Shown here one piece after another: positions 38,392 through 51,886 of a stretch of 64,000 bases of DNA. Origin of the DNA: Lethocerus indicus (Eukaryota; Arthropoda; Insecta; Hemiptera; Belostomatidae); NCBI GenBank assembly GCA_019843655.1, contig JACDQD010000005.1, positions 10,815,575 through 10,879,574 of the forward strand, written 5' to 3'. Position 1 is the first letter of the stretch. Each line of letters opens with the position of its first letter. Made by a program: the position numbers and the translations under genes. A model generated the notes under the pieces. The model saw only the letters and a list, made by a program, of their open reading frames with translations. It was not told the origin of the DNA and searched no databases.

Positions 38392-39144
38392 ATTACACAA
38401 ACTGCTTCCTTTCGCCAGTAAAATACGGCTAGTTGGGGGGACCACACCGGCGCGATTTAGCCGCCGCGATATTTCAAACTGGTCGAATCGAAAATTGGCC
38501 AACGATTATTTGTCGAGCGCTCCAAAATTTAATGGCGGGAGGAAGGGGAGGAGGGGAGGGCATACATTTACGAAATATTTTCAAAAGCGAAATTTATGCT
38601 GCGACCGATTAAAAATCACTGCCGGCTCTCTCTAACGATTTCGCTGTCGAACACCCCCACCGGTCACCTCCAAACCCCAAGACCCCCGAGGATTTATATC
38701 TTTGGGCCGATGCAAAGATTAAAGAATTAAACTAACGACCTCCTCCGGGCCCCGCTTCGGTCAGATTGTTATCGGAGAACTGTATAAATTCTCATCAGAC
38801 ACGCATTAGTTTAGGAATTATCCTCGGAGCGATTCCGTTTCAAACAACGGCAACAGTTTGTATATTATTAACGGCCGGCGTAGCTACGCGAGAGCGACCT
38901 GTAAAATACTGGAGCAGCGATTGGAAATAAAGAGGCTCAATATGTAGACCAGTACCGTTAGCTATTATTATTGTTATACAACATCTACTAGCTCTAGAAT
39001 TCCAATCTAATGGATATGAAAAAAGTCTGGTCTTTTATAGATTTCGATCCTGCACCCCGGTTTTTATTTAATAAATAATTTATACATCATAATAATGTGA
39101 TGCTATGTGAAATCGGCCTCCTGCATTATGCCGAATTTATATGA
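38392..39144. other. Non-coding stretch with GC-rich first half
   Basis: The parts 38420-38570 and 38630-38770 are GC-rich. A G-run cluster lies at 38537-38560. No gene recognised. Confidence 0.6.
38537..38560 (+). other. G-quadruplex-like run
   Basis: Four G tracts of 3, 4, 4 and 3 bases separated by 5, 4 and 1 bases fit the common G3+ N1-7 pattern. Formation is not shown. Confidence 0.6.
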
Positions 39145-39387
39145 CGTTGTTTGTCTTCTTTGTGTTGAGGGCGGGGGTGGGATTTTTGTAATCAAGACAA
39201 ACAAAATCCCCCAAAAACACAATAACAAGACACGCATATATACACACACGGCAAACAGACCTTGCTACTCAAGATGGCGAGCAGCCGAAACCGGATTAGC
39301 AAAAGACCAAACCAGCGAGAGGAGACAGAAACACAAAATCTACGGTATTCCAACCCCTCGCAGACCACAAAACAGTTATGTTAAACT
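39145..39387 (+). mobile_element. Foldback retroposon copy F, centre, right arm and tail
   Basis: It starts within the centre (TGTCTTCTTTGTGTTGAGGG, compare copy E) and runs into CCCCCAAAAACACAATAACA, which is the reverse complement of the TGTTATTGTGTTTTTGGGGG segment in E. It then continues with the CAAACAGAC and GATGGCGAGCAGCCGAAACC segments, GAGGAGACAGAAACAC, and the tail ending in ATGTTAAACT. The left arm is missing and the CAAGTGACAGTG part of the right side is deleted. No duplication of the target is visible. This copy shows that the right arm of the ancestral element reached well past the segment still paired in copy E. Confidence 0.85.
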
Positions 39388-41173
39388 GGTAACTAATATA
39401 TTCTAAATAAAAAGTTTATTATTTTATAAACTCTTGTTTCTTACGTAGGCGAGATTTTTAGAATTTAGGTTATGAAGTATACTTAATATTAACTCATCAA
39501 TTACTGATATCTAAAAAGTGGAGCAATTATAGTATTGCCTCATTTTCCAGGTGAGGCACTTTGCTGTTCATTATCGTAGATCAACGCAGTGAACTATTGT
39601 TTTTACGGGAAGATGATAGCGTTGTTTACCCCGCTGGGCTCGATATAAACAGATGGGCCCTGAACTTGACATTAAACGATCACGGTCATCTGCTCCCAAG
39701 CGGCTGCTATCTAAATGCTGCCTGGCGTAGATACGATAATGTTCATTTCCCCTGTGCATTGTTATAATAAGTATAATGTTTTTTAATATTGCAGAGTCAC
39801 TTACAGAATTTTAGAATTATAAATATTATATAAAAATATGTTTTAATTATGAGAAAAAGGATTTGAATATCAAGTTCTGTCTGGTTGTTGCAAACTTGAA
39901 ATACCATATTTCAATTGTAAGCCAGTTTTTTACTTTATTTGATTTTTCTTTGGGCCGGCGGGATAAATTCAAAGAACTCACTATTTATTGCCCATGGTTT
40001 AACACGAGGAATTTAACAGTCGGACAGACAGAGGATCCGATAAATAATTTACGCTTAATTTGTTGTATTCGCAAAGAGTCTTGGGCCTGAAACGAATTGC
40101 TAATCAAACGTGGGCCGTTTGAATAATTGTCCCGATTTGAATAACAGGGCAACAGTACACATTGGCATTAATCAAGTCTTAATTACAGTCACTATACCTC
40201 AGTAATATCTTGTTCACTGACCGGGTTCGGCTTCATTTGGTCGAAGAATGAAGGTGACATATTTGATTGAAATCAATATCGTTATTGAGAAATTAAACAT
40301 TCGAACGATTGCAAATTTCAATACCTAAATAATAACATTTATTTTACTATGCTGTACGGTTAATGAATAGACTCCGATGATAAACCGAAGGCCCTTCAGG
40401 GAATGAATTAGGGTTGCAAATTGCAAGACATCGTGTGACTGTTCAATACGAAATTTCGAAAGCTGGAAAATATTGCATATTAAGCAGCACTTCGGCGTTC
40501 ACACGCGATCCAACTATGAACATATTCGTGGCCCGGCGATATGGTAATGTATAAAGATTTTTTATTACTCGAGCCTGGTTGGAAACGGTGAAAGTCCGCA
40601 TTCGTACTGCTTCACGGTAATGTATACAGATATAATACAGAAATAGGGTATAGTGGAAAGGACAATAATGGAAAGGATTATATCCAGCTTATAACACAAA
40701 GGCCTTTTTCTCAACAGCCGAGTTACCTCAAAGGTAGAAGTAGAACACTCGAAAGGAGCAATGAAATTTAACTGCTCGCCCCGGGGTTGAGCCTATTGCT
40801 CGCATAACGGGCTTTGATACGAAACTAAAAAAAAACGCATCAATAATGGGGGCTGAAAAAAATTTTATTATTGAGATAATTTTTATAATCGAGAATTGTA
40901 TAATATGCCGACCGAACGACCTATATCGGCGATTGGCCGACCGTTACGCAAGGAAAGGGGATTTCAGAGAGACAGTAATGAAGTTAAGATATGGACATAT
41001 TTATGAGCCGAGTTCTGCCGGACAATCTTAGGCGAAATCGATACCGGTGCAGTAACGATGCTCTTAAATTATATCGGTTAATTAACCGATAAAACGACGA
41101 TAGCTCCTAGGCAACGTACGAGGCGGGCAGGTAGTACCCAATTTAACCCGATTATTTATTATTTTACGGCCCC

Positions 41174-41187
41174 CTCTCTCTCTCTCT
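41174..41187. repeat. (CT)7 tract
   Basis: Seven CT units after CCC. Confidence 0.9.
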
Positions 41188-41803
41188 GATTTGTTCATAT
41201 GTACTGACTTCATGCCCTTTCCCAACCGGTCCTTTTATATATGAAGTTTACCCCTCCCCGTTTTGAATATTCGAACCAGCGAAGGTTTCTAACGAATCAC
41301 CCTTTGTTTTTGATGAACCTTTGTACTTTTTTACGGCCTTAAAATATATCGAGAAGTGAAATCTACAGTTTCCGTCCTAGGAAACTTGAAATCACTGTAC
41401 TTTGACTTTATGGTTTGTGTGTTATTTGGCCTGAGTACTCTATCATTTCCACTAATAGGTTCAATTCGTAAAATTTTAAGATTCACGCAATTAATATGCT
41501 TTTTGAATACTTACCTTTTAAGGATCGCTTCTCATTCCCCACCCTAGTTTCATACGTAGGGCCATTTTGCCATTAGTAACATCCTAGAGAATAATGGGTT
41601 TTGGGGTGTATGTTTTTTTCGGATTCAAGAGTGTCTTATCCGCCATTATGGGGAAAACCCATGATTTCTGTTAATTCTACTTGACATTTAAAGAGGTAAA
41701 AGGGCGAGATGTGGATTTCGACAGCGGAAAAACTGGAGACGGGCTCGCTTTTAATTCAGGAAGAAGAGCAATAATTGGTGTAGAAACAAAGGCTTAGGGT
41801 GAA

Positions 41804-41828
41804 GGGCGTGGGGGGCGGGGGCGGTCGG
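41804..41828 (+). other. G-quadruplex-like run
   Basis: G tracts of 3, 6, 5 and 3 bases (plus a GG) within 25 bp, separated by short loops. Structural potential only. Confidence 0.5.
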
Positions 41829-44000
41829 GCTATGTTCATTAAACAGGGTCATAAAGGGCTCGTGCATTTTCCTTCTTATTTTCTCTCCCCCTTCCTCAGA
41901 AGGGAAAGAAGCGTATACTCTCGCCTTGGTTGTCTTAAAAGTCCAGAGGTATTAATGACCGAGGTTTCCACAGAAAAAGGAGAGCCGTTTGAGGAAGTGC
42001 AAGGGGATTGTATTTACAGTGATAAGAAGGAGGGGGGTCCTGAAAAAAACCTCCTCTGTAGAGCCAACGGTTCGAATTAAATCGGAGAGACGTTTCTAGA
42101 TCTCTCTGTCGCGGTTTAATAACGATATTATTCTGAGGATAATAAAGTGGAGAAAAGTATTTTCCTTAAAGACGTCGCGTTGCTGTTCCAAACGACTCGT
42201 ATTGAACGCTTGATTGATTATACCAATAAGAGTATTTCTGAAGAGGAATGTGCAATAATGATTTTCCATCGTATGAGGGATTTATGAAATTAACGAATCG
42301 ATTTGGGAATCGAATTGATTCCTGATTTGGACAGTGTCACTCCGTGGTCCAACAGTGTGTCGTTGCAGAAAACACAATGCACCCTTAGTTTCTAGGCACA
42401 TCCGGAAGACATTTAATTGAAACTGTTCAAATTTCATCCACAGAAACATCCAAATGAATTCCCCGTTCAGAATGGGTACGGGGACCGAACGGAAGCGGTG
42501 ACTGAATTGGAAAAACACGCCAATTTCAGTCTAATAGCAAGTTTGCCGAGCTCTACAATTATATGATAATGACGTATTATCTTATTACCATAATAAGTTG
42601 AGTAATTATCACATTGGGAACTGGACAAAAAACAAAAAATAAAACACAAAACGAAATTTTAATAGGGGCCTGTATTATGCGCAATTAAATACGCCTTTAA
42701 GCGTATTTCGCAGTCGGTCCTCCTTTTTGCTACGTGGGTGGGGCGCCATTCACCGCAGTAAAATACTAATACTTCTCTCAGTTCGTTACATATTGAAATA
42801 GCGTCCTTCGTCTCATTCTTCTCCCCGCCATTCTTTCCTTGTTTTATTCTACTTCTCCGGATCGTTAGCACCGCGCAAAGATAATGGAGACGGGCCCTTA
42901 TTGTGCATTAGTGACTCAAATTTCAGCAAACCGAAAAGGAAATTCTCAACGAGCCGAAAAATTCTCACTAAGCAGGCTTTTATTTAAACTGTGGTCGTCA
43001 TATTTCACGCATATGAATTTTTGCACATACCTTCAGCTGGAAGAAAGTGGGAAATATAATTTCTGGAGGGACATGTATCGGAACATCTGGATATAAGGGA
43101 GGACAGGAAAGCTGGACTTATTACACGGAGTCCCTGAAGGTATCAACATTGCATTATATAAATATATAACTTTGTACAGCTATCACTGTACACCCTATGG
43201 CAGAGTTTCGATTGAGACCCAACTCGAAGTACGAGGTATTTATTGAGGGAACGGGTCAACCTCTTTGTCGATAATAGGGCCTAGAGACGGAATCGTGTTC
43301 GGAAAGGTTGCATAATTTTGTGAATTCAACTGAGTTCTGGGCTTTTTCCCCGTTTTTCCTTCAGGTCGGGACGGGATATTGAGGCGGTGCCAAACGCCAA
43401 TAGAACACGATTTGGGCACGTACACCGGCTTTAGGCCGCCCACCTTCTCGCCTTTACCCCGTCCACTGAAGGGGAGACGGAAATAGAATAAAATAAAAAA
43501 TATAAAAAAACATTAAGAAAAATGAAATGTTTCACGGGGCACCAGATTTGGGTAATCACTTTTTAATGGCGCTTTTCGCTTCGGGAACGCGCGTCGAATT
43601 CCCGATAAATTGGTTTCGTGCTTCCCCCCAGAGGGGGTTAGGCGATGGTTGGTGGGGGCAATTTATTCCGGACGTCCTCCCACATTCTATACCGGCTTTC
43701 CGTTGTCATTTCCCGTTTTGATTTCCCCGCCATTGACACATTGCCGTTATGATTCGGCGGAAATATTCGGATGTTCACTTACTAATGGACAGCCACCAGT
43801 TTTGAGGCATTTTCTTTTCTGTTGTCTGCCCAACCAACTTTAGCACTTGTTGCGAATGAGTGTATTACTATTTTTTTAATAGGCAAAATGAGGGGTAAAT
43901 TCGGTTTCCCCGTATAATAACCAGCCAACCCCCAGGACTATAAAAAGTAATTGGAATCCCTGTTGCTGGAGGTTATATCTCGCAGAGAAAGCCTTCTTGC

Positions 44001-47000
44001 TTCATTACTCCGTTGGTAATGAATGAACTACATGTGAGATCCATAGATTCAATTTTAAATTACGCTCATAAAAATGCTGCGTTACTGCGTCCATTCCTTT
44101 AAGTTTTGAGCTGATTCTATGGGCATAATAAAGGATTAGTTTTATCTAATTTTGCCCAAGAGATTCTTAGTTTCTCCATCAAGGTTCAGATGGCAATTCC
44201 ACCCTTAAGCTTATTTTTTGCCTGAGACAGGAAACGCCGCCTGAGCTGATCGATTTATTGAGTCCATTGCTCAATTACAGGATTGCCCCGCTCTCGATTT
44301 TGGGGAGCAAATAGCGGGAACTTTCGCTTTTTCTCCAGTAGCAAAAGGAAGTAGAAGTTTGGCGCATTAAACTTCCACCCCAGTTCCCTTCCGTTTTTTT
44401 TTATTTTAAATTTATTTCTTATCTTCAGTTCTCGACCAACCAATCTCAGAGGACTCGATCCCCCAACGGAAACTCCTCCCGATTAAGAATTCTTTGGTGT
44501 TCATTCCGCGCAGATTGTTGTCCTACATTTCAAAGCAATATTCTTAATTATCTCCGAATCGTCGGGTTCAGAAGTTCAAAACTGATCGGGTCTCAGCCAT
44601 TCTTTAACCATCAGTTTTAAGTAAACGACGTACTGACCTGTCATTTGCCATAGCTGTCGAACTAGGAGCTTGTTTTTAAACTACTATGCGATTAAAACGT
44701 TCATTTCTGCTATTTCCAATACATACGGAAATTCACATAAAAAAATAAATGCCAGACTATTTCGCAGCGAATTACAAGAGAATAAACCTTATAAATAATA
44801 AATATCATGCATGAGAAGTCATGCGCGAGGCCAAATAATCCTAAATTATAGAAGGGAGTCACTTTCGCTCATTTCAGAATTTTCATAACTTTTCCATTTT
44901 TTAGTTTGATTGGGCGGGAGCCAACTTTCAGAGCTTAGGGGGAGGATCTAATTCCGTATTAATTAGGACCATTATGTTTCCGGGAAGTATGTGGAATTCC
45001 CAGGAACCCGTCCCCTTGTGCTAATGAGCTTAGGGGAGGTTGCAGCGCTTTCTGGCTCCATTTGTCTTCGGTTTTCTTCGGCTTCCAACGCGATGAGGCA
45101 TTCCGTTCTTCGACTGGAGATTTTAGCGGAGGGGGAGGAGGCGGATTTGAACTGTTCACCTAGCCGACGTGGGAAAATAAGTCTTTTTTCTATGGGTGCC
45201 GTGCATAACTAGAAAAACTTAAAATAAAATAAAATAAATTAAATCGTGTTAATGAATTATGGATTTATTTCTCTGCTAAGTATTCTGCGGAGCGCAAAAA
45301 TCAGATTATTTTATGATAATTATGATTAATCTTTATTTTCTGGACAAAAAAAATCAAAACCTATTTGCCAGTATTATGTATTTCGTATATTATTCTGGTA
45401 AACCTGGGTATTTTATATTTTGATACTTGTAACAGTCAAAAAGATATCGTTTCAATGAGGTTCCAAAAATTAATCGTTCCAATTAATTTTCCTATAGGTA
45501 GAAAGGAGGGCTGATAATTTCATTCTTAATTGCATTAAATTCTATGAAATTAAAAGACTAATCAAAGGTGTCTGTTCGCCGTTTAGGTATTTGGCAGAAT
45601 TCTTATTAAACTCCTTATCTGAGTTGTGTATTGAGGACTAAAATTAGACAGGGCCTTTCAATCGCAATTCGATTAGTATCAATTTGCTAAAGTAGAACAT
45701 ACATATATCCCATGTAAATATACTAGCTAAATATAATAGCTATATAAGCTTCACTTCACCGGATGCATGAAAGCGTTTGCGCAATAGGAAGTTCTGGGAA
45801 ACACGAACCCATTATTATTTTTTTTTCACTTTTAAAATGTCAATCGCTCGTCTTTTATGCGAATTGTCCTTTGGCCTTCCGCTGCGTTTGACAGGCTAAT
45901 AGCCGAGTATCAACCTGTCAAACTGTCAGCGTTTGAGAGTCCGCCACCGGAAGCTAAGTTCGTTACGATGTTTCCGTATTAAAAAATATATATATAACGA
46001 AAAGAACATTTATTGGGGAATGCTTGCGACTCCTCGAACCACTACCAACAATATACCACCACTGCCTGATTCAATTCAATTTGGAGAATAGGATTTCCTT
46101 GTCGCACTGAGTTAATATATACAACGTTTCCTTTTATTTCTAGGGATATCCGCTTGTTTAATTCGGAACATATATTTCATATATAATTTTTAATATTAAG
46201 ATGTCATTTTGTTTGTTATAAGTGTAAATAATTTCCATTTATCGTAGTAAATCGACTCCGCAACGACATTAGTTGTTTGACATTTGACTCGCTTTTTCGT
46301 ATTTACACACAATGATTCAAATGCTCATGAAATGCTTTTCTGGAAAACATATTTAATGCGAACGAGTGCACTCCAACCGTCCGCGTTTTTACCCAATTTA
46401 TTTTTTCGAACGGAAACATGCCCGTTAAAGTAAACGGAGGAAGTCGGCGGTGTTCGATTGATGGCGCTTCACTCCGAACGCAAAGCTTATTATCGGTCTT
46501 TTGCCCAGCGTCGGAGAGGGCCGTCGATCATGACCCGCATACGTTTCCGGCCGGAAACAATGATGATTTTCAACGTCAGCCGAACAATGGGTCGGTCCAT
46601 TGATTCCCGATTATACGATGAACGATGATTTGTGCCTGAAGAGGATAATTCTGTACGGGGAATTGCTGTTGAATGTTCGAGTGCCAAGACAATGAATAAG
46701 GGCTTGGTATCACACTGAATATATACCCGGCAGAGTGATTATTTTCGACATTTTTTCCTTGATCTTCTATATAAAATGAAAATGATTTAAACTGTTACTA
46801 TACTAAGTTGGTTAATATTAATTGGAACTATATGGAATAAAGATGCTAAGCATTGTTTGTAAATCATATTCTCAGAGTCGAACTCCTTATTTTTTCGAAG
46901 CAATCAGTAGAACGGCGGCTGGTCGATGCAATGAAAAGAACTTTTTTTTTATCAACTTCGTGCTGTTTAGTTTCATATTATTTTTTCCGGTTATCTTTTA

Positions 47001-49373
47001 CCGTTACGTGTAACGGTGTGGAGTGGAAGCGATGCAAATCTAAAGTAATCGATTGGAAATCAGTGAAGTTTAATACGAGGCGCCAATCAAGACGGCGAGG
47101 TGGCGGAAGTCTGACCAGCTCTATTCAGCGACCTCTTGGGACTCTTGGTGGAAGTTGGCCCCCGGCAGGTGATATGAGGCCTTGCGGTCGGCCCTACACT
47201 CCAGGAATTTAACCTCCAGGTATTCCCTCCGTTCGAGGACAACTGAAGCACTCCCGCAAACCGTCCCTGAATTACAAACTCCTTGTATTAGGGTCGGCCA
47301 CCTCAGCTCTCAGAATTCCCAGTGTTTTACGATGTTTGAATTCAATTTAAATTTAACGCTATTAATCGAGTAGATATTCGGACTTCGTCCTATATTATCT
47401 TGGTCGATTAAGCAGTGTATTGAGCTATTGCAATCCTGATATATCAGCGTTAGAATAATAGGGAATGTGTTGTTCCTCACTTCAGGTTAAGACGCCCCCC
47501 CCGGTCTTTTGTAAGATTAAGTTGAATAGAGGGAGAAGTAGCAGAAAAAACGTAATCGAATCTAGGAGAGCCAGGAGGCACGCGAAAGTATTGTATAACT
47601 ACGACTACAGATGTTTAACGTTGTTGACCTTAACGTTGTTTCGGTCGACAGGGTAACTTGTGAAGTCGTACCGCCCACTCGGAGGAGGCACTTCGCAGGC
47701 GTGAACTTGTCTCGGCAAAGTGAAAGTACCAAACCAAAGTGCGGATTCCTTTGGCGAATACGAGGAATGCGCCGTTGGAGGAAAACTGAAGAACCGAGTT
47801 TTATTGGCGGGTGGGGTAGCCTTCGGAATTTGAAATCGTCCGGTAACTCCTTTTCTAATTCCGGAGGGGGGTTGAATCGGGTAGAGGAGTTGAACTTTTA
47901 CGAGTGGATTCGAAATGAATTTCTGTGCCTTCCCTCCACCCCCTCATCCCAATATAGCTTTGGAAACAATTTTCCACCGCTTAAAGGCTTGTTTATTTCT
48001 CTCTGACGAGACAAACTGTTGGGGGCCATAATTTATTTTTTATCGATTAACGAATTATACGAAGGGAATTTTCAAACTACCGTATCCCCATCCCATAGTT
48101 TATGTCTTCTGCCACCATAAAAGAAATGATTGTATGGGTACATTAATTTTCAAATGTAAACTTTAACCACTACCAAAATAAATGTAACTTGTTGGGGAAC
48201 AGTTTATACTCGATAGACTCGAGGTTTCACGATCAGCCTTTGAGTTGTCGTAGAGAATTCGAGGAGATGCGATATTGGGAAGAAAATAGATTGTGGGTAT
48301 AACCGGGTAGATTTGGACCGGGTCCAACCTGGAGGGGAATTGACTTTAGCGGGCCTCGCACAATGCTCCGAGGGGGGGCCCTTCATAAATCATCAAGCTC
48401 CGACGGCCCCTTTCATTGCCTCCCTGGAGGCCCCAGTAAAAAATGTCAAATTTGTTGAGACATGGATGGGGCGCTTTGTCCGCAATGGGCTCGCGCTGGC
48501 GGAACATCGCCGCATCCAGAACTAAGGGGACCAAAACAGGAAAAAACAGTTGTTCTAGGGCCAACTAGTAGTTCACGAGAGTTATCGAAATCTCATTACT
48601 CTAATCGACGTTCCAAAAAAAGAGGTCCTCTCTGGCTGTCGCACGCACCTTAAAATAAATATTTGTTTATACAGTAATATGTGTTAAAATATGCTCTTGT
48701 TTATTACTTAAAGGTAAAGAACAATATATATTGTAGAAAATCCTGATCCGTGTCCTGATACTTGGGAGCTAGCCGTTCTAGCTTACATAAACAACTGCAC
48801 ACCCACATAACGCAAACGCCCTACGCATTCATACACGAGAAACATTCATTATACACCTGGCCGTTATCGTGACTGAGAAGTGGCCTGCGCAAGACCGCAA
48901 AAGGCTTCGTAGGGTAAGTGGCCTCTTACCAATCTAAACAAAACGGGAATAACGAAACAAAACCATGTGGGAATCGAAACTAAACAATGCAGTACGAACG
49001 CAAACGACAAAAAAAAATATTTTATTTCAGAAATAGTGGGATGAAAACGCTCATAATACACTGGTATAGTATATATCGTATATATTTTTTGAAAAAAGTT
49101 AATTAACGGGACTTACAGAATACAAGTTGGTCTTATCATACGTACCAACGCATGTAAGGGCGATAGTGGAGCAAACCATCGCACTTGGGATAATATCCAT
49201 TTTTGCGAGTTCTTGCATCTTGAAGTGGGCACATGTCTTGTAATTCATCCTATACTTCAAATAGTATAATATACCGGTATATCCGGAATGACTACTTCGT
49301 ATTCAATCCGCCGCTAATCCTTACATTCATGGAACCCTCAGAACTGTCCCAATTATATTTCCTTCAATCTTCT
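44001..49373. other. Non-coding stretch, no gene seen
   Basis: AT-rich DNA (44700-44870, 45220-45780, 46120-46260) alternates with GC-richer blocks (46400-46560, 47050-47300, 47640-47960, 48310-48560). Open frames of 119-131 codons at 46853-47212 and 47611-48006 have no recognisable domain. A C8 run lies at 47495. Confidence 0.55.
47495..47502. repeat. C8 homopolymer
   Basis: Eight consecutive C followed by GGTC. Confidence 0.95.
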
Positions 49374-49382
49374 CCCCCCCCC
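49374..49382. repeat. C9 homopolymer
   Basis: Nine consecutive C followed by GCTC, about 100 bp before copy G. Confidence 0.95.
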
Positions 49383-49478
49383 GCTCACATCACAACAAGC
49401 CCAGCGCGAAATGAAACGGCTCTAAAATTTCCTTCCACCCATGAAAGGGAATAAAACTATAATTTGGATCCTCCAGTT

Positions 49479-49600
49479 TTCACGTTCCTCTGTCTCCTCT
49501 CGCTAGTTTCGTCCGGTTTTGGCTGCTCGCCGTCTTCAATAGCAGTGTGAGTCACTATGGCTCTTCTTCACACTATGGCACCTACTTCACATGTACTGTC
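49479..49600 (+). mobile_element. Foldback retroposon copy G, decayed left arm
   Basis: TTCACGTTCCTCTGTCTCCT, CTCGCTAGTTTC, GGTTTTGGCTGCTCGCCGTC, TTCAATAGCAGTGTGAGTCA and, after an apparent insertion, CACATGTACTGTCA follow the left-arm order. The GGTCTTTTGCTAGACC hairpin inside the arm is lost. Centre, right arm and tail are not found. Strand is given by arm sense and could be the opposite. Confidence 0.7.
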
Positions 49601-50486
49601 AAATAACTCGATTTAACGGGAGGGTGTTGCAGTTGAAGTTGAATCCTTTTTGAAGTCGAAGATGAAGGAATTAAAATGAAAACTCGAGATGGTCACTGTA
49701 ATTACTCTCGTTTACCCCAATTGCTTCAGTCCACAGTGACACCAAGCGCTCAATCTGCCTCCTCGTAAAATGAAATACGCGGTTAGATACCTTTGTCTCG
49801 CGGTATATAACCGAGTAATGAACTGAATCGATGTATTTGAGTTATAATATTAAAGCGCGTTGGGGCACAATGTAACTAATAAATCGTCCCGATAATACGG
49901 TTCGTGTTTGCCAATTGTTATTCATTTCTGGGAGAGGAGATAATGGTGGAAACTTTGTAGTATTTGTGCATTGGGCATGGCCCCACTCAATTATTCATTA
50001 TTGCCACCTAGCCCACAGGCGATGTCCGTGGGCTATCACGCCGTACTCACAGTAACACTATTCCACCTCTAATTGCTCCAACGAGAAGACGAGTGGGGGA
50101 ATTAATTCGGACCGCTCCCTCCCGAGAAACGGCCAGGAAATACAGCTCTCTATACGGTAACGAGAGCCACTTTTCTTGCTGAAGAGGTCGGCTTCTTGAG
50201 AAGAGGCCACTTCTTGAGAATTTTCGGTCGATTCCTTCAAATACTGTCAACCGGCATGGCGCCTGAGAGCGCAAACACGTAAGATGACAATGTACACAGA
50301 TGAAATAAGAACGGGGGGTTTGCTTAACGCCAGCCTGTCGCGTGAAATATGAAAGCATTTCGGAGGTGTCAATTCTGAATATTTACACTTGAATGATATA
50401 TCGCCTTTCGGATAGCCTGCCACGAATTTCTAAGTCGTGGTCGGTGGTACTCTCATCAGTCCTTTCCTAACATCTTTCGACCTTTT
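49601..50486. other. Non-coding stretch
   Basis: No gene recognised; two overlapping minus-strand frames near 50047-50358 have no identifiable motif. Confidence 0.6.
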
Positions 50487-50540
50487 GTCTCCAGATCTTA
50501 TACTAGGACGGTTTCGGTTGTTCGTCACCGTCAGAAGCGC
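50487..50540 (+). mobile_element. Foldback retroposon copy H, faint trace
   Basis: TGTCTCC, a TACTAGGACGGTTTCGG segment, then GTTGTTCGTCACCGTCAGAAG align in order with the left arm (TGTCTCC, GCTAGACCGGTTTCGG, CTGCTCGCCATCTTCAGTAG) but with many changes. It is the weakest of the better aligned copies. Confidence 0.5.
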
Positions 50541-51878
50541 TGCGTCAATAGATCAGTGGGACATTTTTTGGCTCGATGACTGTAATATTTTTCTAATTCT
50601 CATCAGAAACACTACATCTGTTTTAATTATCTTAACTCAACCAGCGATAATCCGAGCTAAGCCGCAGCAGTTCCCCTCAAGTGGGATAATATTACCATAT
50701 GTTAACCACCTGCGCTGGGTAATCCCGTCCGTGGGAGCACTCCGTTGGGTCGAGTCCGGTTTGTTAGCGCAGATACCTATCGGATGGGGATGGATGCAGA
50801 CAGTGGCCCGACACATAAAGATAAGAGGAAAAGGGTGTAGGGAACCGAGAGGCCGGAATAAAGCTGCAGGCCTTATCCCTGCATCATCACTCCATCTTCT
50901 TTGACCTCTTACATACTCTACTCGTGTTCAAAAACTGTGCTTTCGCACGTCCCTTTATCACATACAGAATAAAACATCGAAACGTATATTATATTTATAC
51001 TTCCCAAGATATGTTAACTGAAATAAATAATATTTAATATATAATATTAACTGCTAATGCGCAGATGATTCTTCTAACGATTGTTGGCTTAATTAAATGA
51101 TTACACATTGGGTAATACATATAAAATATAAAATTCATTAATTGCTGTTATAACAGCATAGGCCACAACTACTAATACCTGATAATAATTACAGGATTAT
51201 TTTTCTTCATTCATTTCGTTTATAAAATATTTCGACGGATCAATTACCTGTATTCTCAATCTTCAATATAACCCGTTCCACATAATTCGGGAACGGGAAA
51301 ATTGCTGACCGAATGTTTTTAATATAAGAGCCAGAAAATATAATTTGCATAAAATGTCCAAATCGGCCAAGCGGATTACGAAACGCGATTTCATATTTTC
51401 CCCCACCGCCCGCCTGACAAATTGCGAATCGCTAAAAATTAGCGTCTGCTTTGGCCCCACTACCCCACATCGAAAATGGAGTGGGAGAAGGAATAAAAAT
51501 TAAATCGGCAAAATTATAATCCACGGCCGACAATTATTTCCCAATTTTCCACTCTCCCTTCGCTATCTTGTTTCGGGCTTAATTACCTCCCCTTTTTTTA
51601 TTCCCCCAGGGTTCCCGGGAGTGGGTTCCGCCCTGGCGTTCTGTAATTGGTTTTAAACCGATACACGGGGAACGGAATTCGTGGAGGGGGCAAAGGCGGC
51701 CGGGGGAAGAATACGAAAAAAAATGACTCCGGAAGCTGGACTGGAACAAGTTAACACCGCCCCGGGACACGGTGCATGCATATATAAAAACAAGGCCGAT
51801 TTCCTCCACCTCCCCCCTCACCAGTCAACCCGCTTCGGGACAGCGCAATTTATTAAGCCCACACCCCGGGCCCTAGGT

Positions 51879-51886
51879 GGGGGGGG
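51879..51886. repeat. G8 homopolymer
   Basis: Eight consecutive G after CCCTAGGT. Confidence 0.95.

Larger units (their letters stand above)
39388..44000. other. Non-coding stretch, no gene seen
   Basis: A 68-codon plus-strand frame at 39561-39767, preceded by a TTTTCCAGGT acceptor-like site, was examined as a possible exon but has no recognisable motif. GC-richer parts occur at 41770-41830 and 43340-43460. A (CT)7 run lies at 41174 and a G-run cluster at 41804. Confidence 0.55.

Noticed and set aside
39561..39767. Possible 68-codon exon preceded by TTTTCCAGGT
   Set aside because: A single acceptor-like site with no donor, no domain and no neighbouring exon is not enough.
50437..50904. 155-codon open frame, plus strand
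   Set aside because: Its start overlaps a decayed retroposon arm (copy H), and the rest has no protein-like motif.
6636..51353. Octamer ATGCAAAT or its reverse at several places (near 6636, 8591, 20353, 24608, 33945, 51346)
   Set aside because: About four are expected by chance in AT-leaning DNA of this length, so six is not an enrichment.
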